Assembly (NCBI GenBank): GCA_963728825.1
Contig: CAVSLA010000002.1
Location: 248,001-312,000 of the forward strand
DNA length: 64,000 bases
Direction of reading: 5' to 3'
From: CAVREM01 sp963728825
GTDB taxonomy: Bacteria; Acidobacteriota; Vicinamibacteria; Vicinamibacterales; CAVVIG01
This document shows, one piece after another, positions 57,088 to 64,000 of this stretch. The notes beneath the pieces were generated by a model. It saw only the letters and a list, made by a program, of their open reading frames with translations, was not told the origin of the DNA and ran no database searches. Made by a program: the position numbers and the translations under genes. Each line of letters opens with the position of its first letter. Position 1 is the stretch's first letter.

Positions 57088-58344
57088 ATGCTGAGAAACA
57101 TCGTGGCGTCGTTGGCGGTGCTGGGGCTCGGGCTGGCGACGCTGCAGGCGCAGCAGGGCAGTGCTCCGGCCCGCGATACGCTGCCTGACCAGCCCGGCAT
57201 CTTCGACAGCTCGACGCGCGGGCCGAGCGGCAGCCCGATTGCCGGGCCGAAGTTTCGCGTCGTCCCCATCAAGGGGCTGTCGCGTCCCTATGCGCTGGCG
57301 TTTCTGCCCGACGGCAGCCTGCTGATCACAGAGCGAGCCGGGCGACTGCGGATCGTCGAAAGACGGCGTGCTCGACTCCTCAACCCATTGCCGGCATTCC
57401 TGCCGTCCTCGATCGCAATCTGAAAGGTCTGAACGACCTCGTGCTTCACCCGGACTTCGCGCGGAACCGCCTGCTGTACTTCACCTACTACAAACCGTCA
57501 GCAGCCTCGCCCGATGCCGGCGGCAGCGAGTGCTCGCGCGCGCGCAGTTCGACGGCGGTCAGGCGCTGACCGAGGTCACCGACATCTTCACCACGTCTCA
57601 GCTGATCAACCAGCCCTCGGCGTCGCGAATCGTGTTCGGACGTGACGGCAAGGTCTATCTGGGGATCGGCGTGCCGATTCCAGCGCGTGCCGGAGCCGGT
57701 GTGACGACGACGACGGATGCCCAGGAGCCCGGCAGCCATTTCGGCAAGGTGCTGCGCCTGAACGACGATGGCAGCGTACCGGCCGACAATCCGTTCGCGG
57801 GACGTCCCGGCTACAAGCCCGAAATCTTTGCGCTCGGCATCCGCAACGCGATGGGACTCGCCGTACATCCCGAGATCAGGCGAGATTTGGGAAACCGAAA
57901 ACGGTCCTCAGGGCGGCGACGAGCTCAACATCATCCGCGCCGGCAAGAACTATGGCTGGCCGACCATTTCATACGGCCGGTCGTACACGCGGCGACATCA
58001 CCGGCAACACCGGACCGACCGCCGATCCACCGGTCAGTAACGGCCTGGAGCAGCCGATGCTGTTCTGGTCACCCTCGATCGCCCTGTCCGGGCTCGCGTT
58101 CTATACCGGCGATCGCTTCCCGGAATGGAAGGGCAGCATCTTCGTCGGCGCCCTGGTCGGCACCCAGCTCCAGCGCATCGTCATGAATCAGCGTGGACTG
58201 CCGATCCGCCGCGACCCGCTGCTCTACGAGCTGCGCCAGCGCATTCGCGAGGTCCGTCAGGGACCCGACGGCCTCCTCTACCTGCTGACTGATGAAGAGG
58301 CGGGGGCGTTGCTGCGGATCGAGCCTGCTGAAATCAGGAACTAG
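57088..58344 (+). pseudogene. PQQ-dependent sugar dehydrogenase broken by five indels
   Basis: ATG 57088 starts a signal peptide (LRNIVASLAVLGLGLATLQA), and the GSDH-type propeller follows (LSRPYALAFLPDGSLLITER). The frame then changes at about 57360 (+1), 57393 (+1), 57525 (-1), 57887 (+1) and 57986 (+1). Conserved blocks are recovered in successive frames: GLNDLVLHPDFARNRLLYFT, ASRIVFGRDGKVYLGIG, GSHFGKVLRLNDDGSVPADN, ALGIRNAMGLAVHPE, GEIWETENGPQGGDELNII and YGWPTISYG. The last is LEQPMLFWSPSIALSGLAF, ending at 58344. There are no base-substitution stops between shifts. It is either a fresh pseudogene or a low-quality stretch. Confidence 0.85.
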
Positions 58345-58346
58345 AA

Positions 58347-58402
58347 AACTGAGGAACTGAGGAATTGAGGAACTGAGGAGCTGGGGAACTCTCAGCTCTC
58401 CC
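58347..58402. repeat. CTGAGGAA octamer array
   Basis: Five imperfect copies of CTGAGGAA lie directly after the stop of the broken dehydrogenase. They are followed by the partly complementary CTCTCAGCTCTCCCCTCA, so a hairpin can form. Confidence 0.85.
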
Positions 58403-58439
58403 CTCATCACAGCATTCGTCTGCTCGGGCGCCCATCCCC

Positions 58440-58481
58440 TTGACAGCGCACAGTGATACTGTGCTATATCAGTAGTACAGT
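58440..58481 (+). promoter_or_regulatory. Promoter and probable operator of the GntR/ABC operon
   Basis: TTGACA (58440-58445) and TATATC (58465-58470), 19 bases apart, form the best sigma-70 promoter in the window. Between them lies the dyad GCACAGT-GAT-ACTGTGC (58448-58464), and a further ACTGT...ACAGT inverted pair spans the -10 (58458-58481). Such dyads are typical operators of YtrA-type GntR repressors, so autoregulation is likely. Confidence 0.7.
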
Positions 58482-58488
58482 GCCTGGC

Positions 58489-58887
58489 GTGCTCCTCCGC
58501 CCCAATCCCTCGTCCGGCGTGCCGATCTACCTGCAGTTGATGGAGCAGGTGAAGCACGCCGTCGAGACCGGGGCGCTCCGGCCCGGCGATCAGCTGCCCG
58601 GCATCCGGCCACTGGCGGAGGAGCTGGTCATCAACCCGAACACCGTCGCGAAAGCCTACCGGGAGCTCGAGCACGAAGGGGTGATCGAGCTGCGTCACGG
58701 CGCCGGGGCGTTCGTCGCGGCGAACAGTCGCGTCCGCAAAGGCGCGGAACGGCTGCGCGCCGCCCAGGCGATCGTCGCCGCCGCGGTCGAGCGGCTGCAG
58801 AGCCGCGGCGTGACCGACGAAGAAATCAGGCGCCTGTTCGAGGCGGAGCTGGCCGGCCTGACGCAAACAGGAGGGCGTGGTGTCTGA
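58489..58887 (+). CDS. GntR-family (YtrA-type) transcriptional regulator
   Basis: 132 residues from GTG 58489, chosen because family members begin with LLRPNPSSGVPIYLQLM; earlier GTGs lie within the operator. The winged helix spans residues 10-75 (VKHAVETGALRPGDQLPGIR, ELVINPNTVAKAYRELEHEG, GVIELRHGAGAFVA). The short C-terminal helix pair (AIVAAAVERLQSRGVTDEEI) is the YtrA-type dimerisation tail rather than a large effector domain. It overlaps the ABC ATPase start by about 10 bases. In known cases such regulators repress their own ABC exporter until cell-envelope stress. Confidence 0.93.
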   Translation: MLLRPNPSSGVPIYLQLMEQVKHAVETGALRPGDQLPGIRPLAEELVINPNTVAKAYRELEHEGVIELRHGAGAFVAANSRVRKGAERLRAAQAIVAAAVERLQSRGVTDEEIRRLFEAELAGLTQTGGRGV

Positions 58888-59779
58888 CCGGCTGGCGATC
58901 GAGACCGTCGATCTCAGGAAGAGTTACGGGGACGTCGAGGCGCTGCGCGGTCTGAATCTCGAGGTTCCGACCGGATCGATTTTCGGATTCCTCGGACGAA
59001 ACGGCGCGGGGAAGACGACCGCCATCAAGATCCTGCTGGGGATGTCGCGGCCGACCGCCGGGTCGGCGCGGGTCTTCGGCCTGGACGCGGCTGCCCAGCC
59101 ATCGAGCGTCGCGATCCGCGCGCGCACCGGCTTCGTCAGCGAAGACAAGGACCTGTATGGCCACCTGACGGTCGAACAGATCGTCCGGTTCACTGCCGCG
59201 TTCTATCCGCGATGGCGGCGTGAGTTGGAGGAACGCTATGTCCGCCGCTTCGAGCTGCCGCTCGGCCGCAAGGTCAAAGATCTCTCGCGCGGCATGCGAA
59301 CCAAGCTCGCGCTCGCGCTGGTGCTGTGCCGCGGCGCGGAGCTGCTGATCCTCGATGAGCCGACCTCCGGCCTCGACCCGGCGATGGCCGAGGAGGTCCT
59401 GCAGGCGCTGATCTCGCACGTCAGCGACGGCGAGACCACGGTGTTCTTCTCGTCACACCAGATTGCCGAGGTCGATCAGATTGCCGATCGCATCGCGATC
59501 GTCGACCGCGGCCGGGTGACGGTGAGCGGCGCGCTCGACGATCTGCGCGCCTCGTATCGGCGGATTCAGCTGGTGTTCGACGGCGAAGCGCCGGCCGCGA
59601 CGTTCCAAGCCGCCGGCGTCGTGCGCATTGTCCGCAACCATCGGGTGCTGAGCGTGATCGTCAGCGGCGGTGCCGATGCGGTGGTCGACGAAGCACGCGG
59701 CATGCAGCCGGTGTCGATCGACAGTACGCCGCTGACGTTGAAGGACGTGTTTCTCGAGACCGTGGCGCGGGAGGACTGA
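58877..59779 (+). CDS. ABC transporter ATP-binding protein
   Basis: 300 residues. The start is one of two adjacent GTGs (58877 or 58880), with AGGAGGG upstream, overlapping the regulator. It has Walker A FLGRNGAGKTT (39-48), the Q-loop region TGFVSEDKDLYGHL, signature LSRGMRTKLALAL, Walker B LLILDEPTSGLD and H-loop FFSSHQIAEVD. The C-terminal 90 residues are a DUF4162-like regulatory part. It matches ATPases of YtrB/CcmA-type exporters that act with a separate membrane subunit. Confidence 0.95.
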   Translation: MVSDRLAIETVDLRKSYGDVEALRGLNLEVPTGSIFGFLGRNGAGKTTAIKILLGMSRPTAGSARVFGLDAAAQPSSVAIRARTGFVSEDKDLYGHLTVEQIVRFTAAFYPRWRRELEERYVRRFELPLGRKVKDLSRGMRTKLALALVLCRGAELLILDEPTSGLDPAMAEEVLQALISHVSDGETTVFFSSHQIAEVDQIADRIAIVDRGRVTVSGALDDLRASYRRIQLVFDGEAPAATFQAAGVVRIVRNHRVLSVIVSGGADAVVDEARGMQPVSIDSTPLTLKDVFLETVARED

Positions 59780-59780
59780 C

Positions 59781-60548
59781 ATGCTTTGGTACAAGGCATT
59801 TCTCGATACGCGGGGGCGATTTCTGATCGGGCTGCTGGTCTTGCCCTGCGCCGCGATATTCATGGTGTTGAGCTACCCGCGAGTGCTCGCCCTGCTGCCG
59901 ACGCTGCCGGCGGTTGAGGGAGGCGGCCTGATCGGCCGTCAGATCGCCGAGGCGATCGATCTGGTGCGCGATTACCGCGGGTATGTCTGGTCGCAGTGGT
60001 TCCGGCAGACGCCGACCAATACCGGTGCGCTGTTCGCGGCGCTGCTCGGCACCGGCGGTCTGGTCGCGGCGCCGTCCGGTGGGGCGGCGCTGTTCACGCT
60101 GTCATTGCCGGCCTCCCGTGCCCGGCTGATCGCCGTGCGCGCTGCCAGCGGCTTGGCGCAGTGGTTCGTGCTGGCGTTCGTATCGTCGTTCGCGATCCCG
60201 CTCGTCTCTCCGGCGATCGGTCAATCGTACGGCGTCGGCGCCGCGCTGGTGCACGCGCTCTGCCTGTTCGCCGGCGGCGCCGTGATTTACAGCCTGGCGC
60301 TCCTGCTGTCGACGATCTTCGGCGATTTGTGGCGGCCGTGGCTGATCGCGCTGGCCGTCGCGATGCCGATCGCGTTTGCGGAACAGGTCTCTCCCAACGC
60401 GTCGGGCGTCGGCCTGTTCGCGGTGATGACCGGCGAATATTTCTTCCGGACCGGAGGGCTGCCCTGGCTCGGACTGCTGGCAGCCGCTGCGGCGAGCGCC
60501 GCGCTGCTGTATGGGGCGGCCTTGAGCTTCGCGCAACGCGATTTCTGA
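59781..60548 (+). CDS. ABC transporter permease
   Basis: 255 residues starting 1 base after the ATPase stop. Six membrane segments are seen, for example FLIGLLVLPCAAIFMVLSY, TGALFAALLGTGGLVAAPSG, LIAVRAASGLAQWFVLAFV, AGGAVIYSLALLLSTIFGDL and WLGLLAAAAASAALLYGAAL. It has the ABC2-type layout with no large outer domain. Together with the regulator and ATPase it forms a compact exporter operon. The substrate is unknown; related systems handle envelope-active peptides. Confidence 0.88.
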   Translation: MLWYKAFLDTRGRFLIGLLVLPCAAIFMVLSYPRVLALLPTLPAVEGGGLIGRQIAEAIDLVRDYRGYVWSQWFRQTPTNTGALFAALLGTGGLVAAPSGGAALFTLSLPASRARLIAVRAASGLAQWFVLAFVSSFAIPLVSPAIGQSYGVGAALVHALCLFAGGAVIYSLALLLSTIFGDLWRPWLIALAVAMPIAFAEQVSPNASGVGLFAVMTGEYFFRTGGLPWLGLLAAAAASAALLYGAALSFAQRDF

Positions 60549-60568
60549 CTGCCAACTGTGGTCTTCGA

Positions 60569-60596
60569 GCCGGGTCTGAAGAGACCCGGCCTACAT
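60569..60596. repeat. REP-like palindrome
   Basis: GCCGGGTCT-GAAG-AGACCCGGC followed by CTACAT, in the 71-base gap after the permease gene. Confidence 0.9.
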
Positions 60597-60619
60597 ATCA
60601 AATGCCAAGGAGCACCGCC

Positions 60620-61318
60620 ATGACCCGGACACGATTCGCTTCCGCGCTTGCCATCGCACTGTTCCTCGCCCCGGTCGTCGTCGCCGCGCAGCAGGCCAAG
60701 CCGTCCGGCCATTGGGAGGGCAGCTTTGTCGGACCAAACGGCGAGGTGCCAGTGCAACTCGATCTGTCGGTGACGACCGAAGGCGCGCTGATCGGCACGC
60801 TCGGCACCGCCGAAGTCAAAGGGTTGCCGCTCTCTCAACTGGCGATCGAGGGCTCGGTCGTGCGCTTCGAGATTCCGAGCGCCGGCGCTCGCTTCAGCGG
60901 CACGTTGGACGCGGACGGCAAGTCCATCACCGGTGAGTTCGTCAACGCGGCGGGAGCCGCACCGTCAGTCCTCACGCGCACCGGAGAGGCACGGATCGAA
61001 GCGGCGATCAGAAGCGCCGTCATCAGCAAGGAACTGGAAGGGACCTGGAACGGCACGCTGGGGGTCGAAGGCCGGGCGAAGCGGTTGATCTTGAAGATGG
61101 CGAACCAGCCGGACGGCACGTCGATCGGCACGATCGTCAGCGTCGACGATGGAGCGATTGAGCTGCCGGTGAAGCTCGTGCCGAGTGGCCGCAACCTCAC
61201 GGTCGAGATCAAATTCAACGGTGGGGTGTACTCTGCGGTCCTCAACGATGCGGCGAACGAGCTCGCTGGAACGTACGAGGAAAGCGGCTTTCAGTTCCCG
61301 CTGACGTTCCGGCGCTGA
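60620..61318 (+). CDS. Secreted beta-rich protein of unknown function
   Basis: 232 residues from ATG 60620 with AAGGAG 8 bases upstream and a signal peptide (RFASALAIALFLAPVVVAAQ). Two similar halves are visible. The first has SGHWEGSFVGPNGEVPVQLDL, IGTLGTAEVKGLPLSQLAIEG and RFSGTLDADGKSITGEFVNA. The second has EGTWNGTLGVEGRAKRLILK, IGTIVSVDDGAIELPVKLV and YSAVLNDAANELAGTYEESG. This internal duplication suggests a tandem beta-barrel or lipocalin-like fold found in many Acidobacteria exported proteins. It lies after the ABC exporter but is separated by a REP element and has its own ribosome-binding site. Confidence 0.82.
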   Translation: MTRTRFASALAIALFLAPVVVAAQQAKPSGHWEGSFVGPNGEVPVQLDLSVTTEGALIGTLGTAEVKGLPLSQLAIEGSVVRFEIPSAGARFSGTLDADGKSITGEFVNAAGAAPSVLTRTGEARIEAAIRSAVISKELEGTWNGTLGVEGRAKRLILKMANQPDGTSIGTIVSVDDGAIELPVKLVPSGRNLTVEIKFNGGVYSAVLNDAANELAGTYEESGFQFPLTFRR

Positions 61319-61334
61319 GCGGTGCTGGCGATGT

Positions 61335-61363
61335 GCCGGGTCCACAAAGCCCCGGCCTACATC
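61335..61363. repeat. REP-like palindrome between convergent genes
   Basis: GCCGGGTCC-ACAAA-GCCCCGGC followed by CTACATC. It fills the 44-base gap and reaches the TAG stop of the TPR gene. Confidence 0.85.
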
Positions 61364-62094
61364 TAGCCGATTTTCTTCAGGAGCGCGTTCGCTTTGCGGA
61401 ACCACGGACGCTCGCGCCGCTGGAGATAGCGGGGCATGGTCGGCTTCTTGGCGAGGATGCGGTTCGCCCAATCACGCGCGTCGGCGGTCCGGTTCTGCGA
61501 CGCCAGGAACGCCGCGTAGTTGAAATAGGTTTCCGACAGCGTCGAGATCTCGGTGACCTGCCGGAAGAGCGCATCGGCCTTCCCGGCCTGGCCGCTGTTG
61601 GCGTAGGCATGCGCGAGCAGCGCGATGGCGCGGTGCAGGTCGTATTTGGGATCCCGGCCGGTCACCAGCTCGAGGTCCTTGACGGCCGCTTCGAAGTCGC
61701 CCAGGTGAATCTCGGCCACGCCCCGCCGGTAGATCGGATCGATCTGATCGGCCCGGGTCGAGATGGCTTTGTCGTAGTAGGCACGCGCCCTCGCGTAGTT
61801 CCCTTCATCGAGATATAAATCGGCCAGCTCTTCGAGGTTGCCGACCGCAGGGTTCTCCTGAACGATCGCTTCGAGATGGTTGATCCGTTTCCGCCGGCCG
61901 AAAGCGTCGAACGACTGACGCAGCAGTCCCAGATCGGGCACTACCTCCATCGCGATGTAGGCCAGCGCGCCGAGCGGTCCGAGGAACACGATGATCCAGA
62001 GCCAGATCGTGTCCGGACGCCGTCGGATGAAATGGACGATCGCGATGGCCTGAAGCAAAATGCCCCAGGGAAAGATGAACGACAGAAATCCCAT
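61363..62094 (-). CDS. TPR protein with N-terminal membrane hairpin
   Basis: 243 residues from ATG 62094. Two membrane segments (FLSFIFPWGILLQAIAIVHF and TIWLWIIVFLGPLGALAYIA) resemble the PLDc_N-type two-helix anchor. Residues 85-243 carry four or five TPRs, for example LEELADLYLDEGNYARARAYYDKAI, DPIYRRGVAEIHLGDFEAAV and IALLAHAYANSGQAGKADALFRQ. It probably scaffolds a membrane complex. It is divergent from the sugar-binding lipoprotein, with only 13 bp between the start codons. Confidence 0.88.
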   Translation of the reverse strand: MGFLSFIFPWGILLQAIAIVHFIRRRPDTIWLWIIVFLGPLGALAYIAMEVVPDLGLLRQSFDAFGRRKRINHLEAIVQENPAVGNLEELADLYLDEGNYARARAYYDKAISTRADQIDPIYRRGVAEIHLGDFEAAVKDLELVTGRDPKYDLHRAIALLAHAYANSGQAGKADALFRQVTEISTLSETYFNYAAFLASQNRTADARDWANRILAKKPTMPRYLQRRERPWFRKANALLKKIG

Positions 62095-62107
62095 GTGCCG
62101 AGCGCGG

Positions 62108-63400
62108 ATGGAGTATAGCTGGCGTCGGGCCGCGGCACGCGGCCTGTTCCGTGCGGCCGCCTGGCTGTTGGCGGCGGCCGCATCCAGTGCCTGCAGCGAC
62201 GAGGGTCCGCCGGCGCTGACCTTTTCAGGCAGCGTGGTCGGACGGGAGGGCGAGATCGTCCGTCGGCAGCTGGACCGGTTCGAGCAGCTGCACCCGGGGT
62301 TGAGCGTCGACATTCGTGTCACGCCGGATGCCGCCGATCAGCGGCATCAGCTCTACGTTCAGTGGTTGAATGCGCACGCTTCCGAACCTGACGTCCTCCA
62401 GCTCGACGTCGTCTGGACGGCGGAGTTCGCGGCGGCCGGCTGGATTGCGCCAGTGGGTCCCTACCAGCCTGACGAGAACCGGTTCTTTGCTGCGGCCATC
62501 GCCGCCCATCGGTGGAGCGGGCGGTTGTACGCGCTGCCCTGGTTCGTCGACGTCGGGATGCTGTATCGCCGGACCGATCTTGTTCCGCGCGCTGCGGCTG
62601 ATCTAGATGATCTCCGGGAGCTGGCCGGGCGTGCGCAGCGTGAGCACGGCGTTCCCTACGGGCTCGTGCTGCAGGCGGCGCGCTACGAAGGGCTGGTCAC
62701 CGTCTTTCTCGAGCTGCTCGGCGCCTTCGGCGGGTCCATCCTGGACGGGGCCGGTCGGGTGGTGGTCGATTCCGAAGAGGGCGTAAACGCGCTGACCTAC
62801 CTTCGGAACGCGATTCACGTCGACCGCATCGCGCCCGCGGCGGTGCTCACCTGGCAGGAGGAACAGACCCGGCTGGCGTTTCAGAACGGCCAGGCGGCGT
62901 TCATGCGCAATTGGCCGTATGCGTTCGCTCTGCTCCAGGACCCGGCGCAGTCGAGCGTGCGCGATCGCATCGCGGTGAGCGCCATGCCGGCTGCAGCTGG
63001 TGGAGCGCCGACGGCGGCACTCGGTGGCGCGGCGCTGGCGATCAACGCCTACAGCGATCGGCCCGCGGACGCGTACCGGCTGGTCGAATACCTGCTCGCG
63101 CCCGAACAGATGATCGAGCGGGCCCGTATCGCCGGCCAGTTTCCAGCGCGGCAGGAGCTGTATGAGAGCGGGCAGCTGGCCGGCGTACTTGGCATCCCGG
63201 CGGCAGATGCGCGGTCAGTCATCGAGCGCGCGGTGCCGCGTCCCGTGACGCCGGTCTACAGCCAGCTCTCGGAGATCCTGCAAATCTCACTGCACCGTGC
63301 GTTGACCCGCCAGCAGGAGCCGCGTCCCGCGCTCGCAGAAGCCGCCGCAGCGATGCGTGCGCTGCTGGCGCGTGTCCAACTTGGCCCGGAGGATCGATGA
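62108..63400 (+). CDS. ABC sugar-binding lipoprotein
   Basis: 430 residues from ATG 62108. A lipoprotein signal (LFRAAAWLLAAAASSAC, lipid Cys about residue 29) precedes a solute-binding fold of the maltose/trehalose cluster. It has LTFSGSVVGREGEIVRRQLD, DVLQLDVVWTAEFAAAGWIA, LYALPWFVDVGMLYRRTDL, FQNGQAAFMRNWPYAFALL and GGAALAINAYSDRPADAYRL. It would deliver an oligosaccharide to the membrane permease encoded next. The stop overlaps the permease start (ATGA). A TATAGC lies just inside the gene, so the true promoter is unclear. Confidence 0.92.
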   Translation: MEYSWRRAAARGLFRAAAWLLAAAASSACSDEGPPALTFSGSVVGREGEIVRRQLDRFEQLHPGLSVDIRVTPDAADQRHQLYVQWLNAHASEPDVLQLDVVWTAEFAAAGWIAPVGPYQPDENRFFAAAIAAHRWSGRLYALPWFVDVGMLYRRTDLVPRAAADLDDLRELAGRAQREHGVPYGLVLQAARYEGLVTVFLELLGAFGGSILDGAGRVVVDSEEGVNALTYLRNAIHVDRIAPAAVLTWQEEQTRLAFQNGQAAFMRNWPYAFALLQDPAQSSVRDRIAVSAMPAAAGGAPTAALGGAALAINAYSDRPADAYRLVEYLLAPEQMIERARIAGQFPARQELYESGQLAGVLGIPAADARSVIERAVPRPVTPVYSQLSEILQISLHRALTRQQEPRPALAEAAAAMRALLARVQLGPEDR

Positions 63401-64000
63401 CGCCTGGGCGTGTGGCTGAAGAGCGCGTCGCCTGGTTCTTCGTCTTGCCAGCTCTGACGACCATCGCGCTGATCGCCTTGTTTCCGATGCTCTGGACGCT
63501 CTGGGAGTCGCTGCACCTGCACGATCTGCGGATGCCGTGGCTCGGCCGCCCCTGGCTGGGCTCCGCGAATTACACGGAGGCGTTGACGGACCGCCGCTTC
63601 TGGACGGCGCTGGGGCACACCACGGCGTTCGTCGCGGTGACGGTTCCGCTCGAGCTCGTCGCCGGGCTGGCCGTGGCGCTGACGCTCGATCGCATCGTCA
63701 CCGCGCAACGGCTCGTGCGCACCGCAGTGCTCCTGCCATGGGCGATTCCGACGGTCGTAGCTGCGCTGGTGTGGCGTTTCATGTTCGAGACCCCGGCCGG
63801 CATCGCCAATCACCTGGTGGCGTCGACAGGCTACTCGCCGCCGACGTGGTTTGCAGAGCCGCTCGCCGCCTGGCTGCCGATTGTGATGGCTGACGTGTGG
63901 AAGGCGACGCCGTTTGTCGCCGTCCTGCTCGTCGCCGGGCTGCAGTCCATCGATCGATCCCTCTATGAGGCCGCGGAGATCGACGGCGCCGGTGCCTGGC
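63397..64000 (+). CDS. ABC sugar transporter permease (partial, cut by window end)
   Basis: It starts with ATG 63397 in an ATGA overlap with the binding protein. 201 residues are visible. It has the MalF/UgpA pattern: FFVLPALTTIALIALFPMLW (helix 1), ANYTEALTDRRFWTALGHTT, FVAVTVPLELVAGLAVALTL, and TAVLLPWAIPTVVAALVWRF. The cytoplasmic EAA loop SLYEAAEIDGAGAW is at the window edge. It forms the membrane channel of a sugar importer; a second permease and an ATPase should follow outside the window. Confidence 0.94.
   Translation, partial: MTPGRVAEERVAWFFVLPALTTIALIALFPMLWTLWESLHLHDLRMPWLGRPWLGSANYTEALTDRRFWTALGHTTAFVAVTVPLELVAGLAVALTLDRIVTAQRLVRTAVLLPWAIPTVVAALVWRFMFETPAGIANHLVASTGYSPPTWFAEPLAAWLPIVMADVWKATPFVAVLLVAGLQSIDRSLYEAAEIDGAGAW

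Overview
This 64 kb window of high-GC bacterial DNA is densely coded on both strands. It has no rRNA, tRNA, CRISPR array or recognisable transposase. The gene content suggests a soil Acidobacteriota, most likely class Vicinamibacteria; this is an inference. It rests on many exported PQQ and beta-propeller proteins, TolB-like propellers fused to winged-helix or Ser/Thr-kinase sensors, a DUF1800/DUF1501 pair, Tat-exported oxidoreductases and a DUF1080 protein.

Layout. 1-12.6 kb: the 5' part of a DAO-type FAD oxidoreductase, an exported propeller/TPR/cupin operon, a DUF1080 protein, a Tat-exported D-threonine-aldolase-like PLP enzyme, a frameshifted class III aminotransferase, a membrane-type PQQ dehydrogenase, L-lactate permease and an exported HpcH/HpaI-type aldolase. 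12.6-31 kb: a molybdopterin oxidoreductase divergent from a soluble PQQ glucose dehydrogenase, a Ser/Thr kinase with a propeller sensor, a carboxylesterase divergent from a winged-helix/FHA regulator, a dihaem cytochrome with an NHL propeller, LtrA, a sugar-lactone-type FAD oxidase, two membrane proteins, a CadC-like regulator, a beta-helix protein and a lipoprotein. 31-44.4 kb: an SGNH hydrolase, a cytochrome-PQQ fusion, an MBL hydrolase with an alpha/beta hydrolase, a cupin, a PQQ alcohol-dehydrogenase-like protein, and a three-gene Tat-exported molybdenum hydroxylase (Fe-S, Mo, FAD subunits). 44.4-55.3 kb: a PHP-type hydrolase, an APC permease, DUF1800 and DUF1501, a PilZ/pseudo-receiver protein, another propeller, a YjbR protein and a secreted protein. 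55.3-64 kb: two PQQ sugar-dehydrogenase genes broken by single-base indels and separated by a nested palindrome, a YtrA-type GntR/ABC export operon, a secreted beta-rich protein, a TPR membrane protein, and the start of a sugar ABC importer cut by the window edge.

Functional theme. Most products are exported. They suggest periplasmic oxidation of sugars, alcohols and aldehydes (eight PQQ or PQQ-like propellers, a molybdenum hydroxylase, FAD oxidases, c-type cytochromes), with carbon uptake by lactate, amino-acid and sugar transporters. No PQQ synthesis genes lie here.

The most unusual structure is between genes. One REP-like palindrome family recurs at a dozen loci, often supplying the stop codon of the neighbouring gene. 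A second class is arrays of 7-, 8- or 11-base tandem repeats, often mirrored into long hairpins. Of ten non-overlapping convergent junctions, seven carry one or the other. A 272 bp cloverleaf-like palindrome with a perfect 30 bp central stem (56776-57047) is the single most striking element. I found no complete new defence or biosynthetic system.
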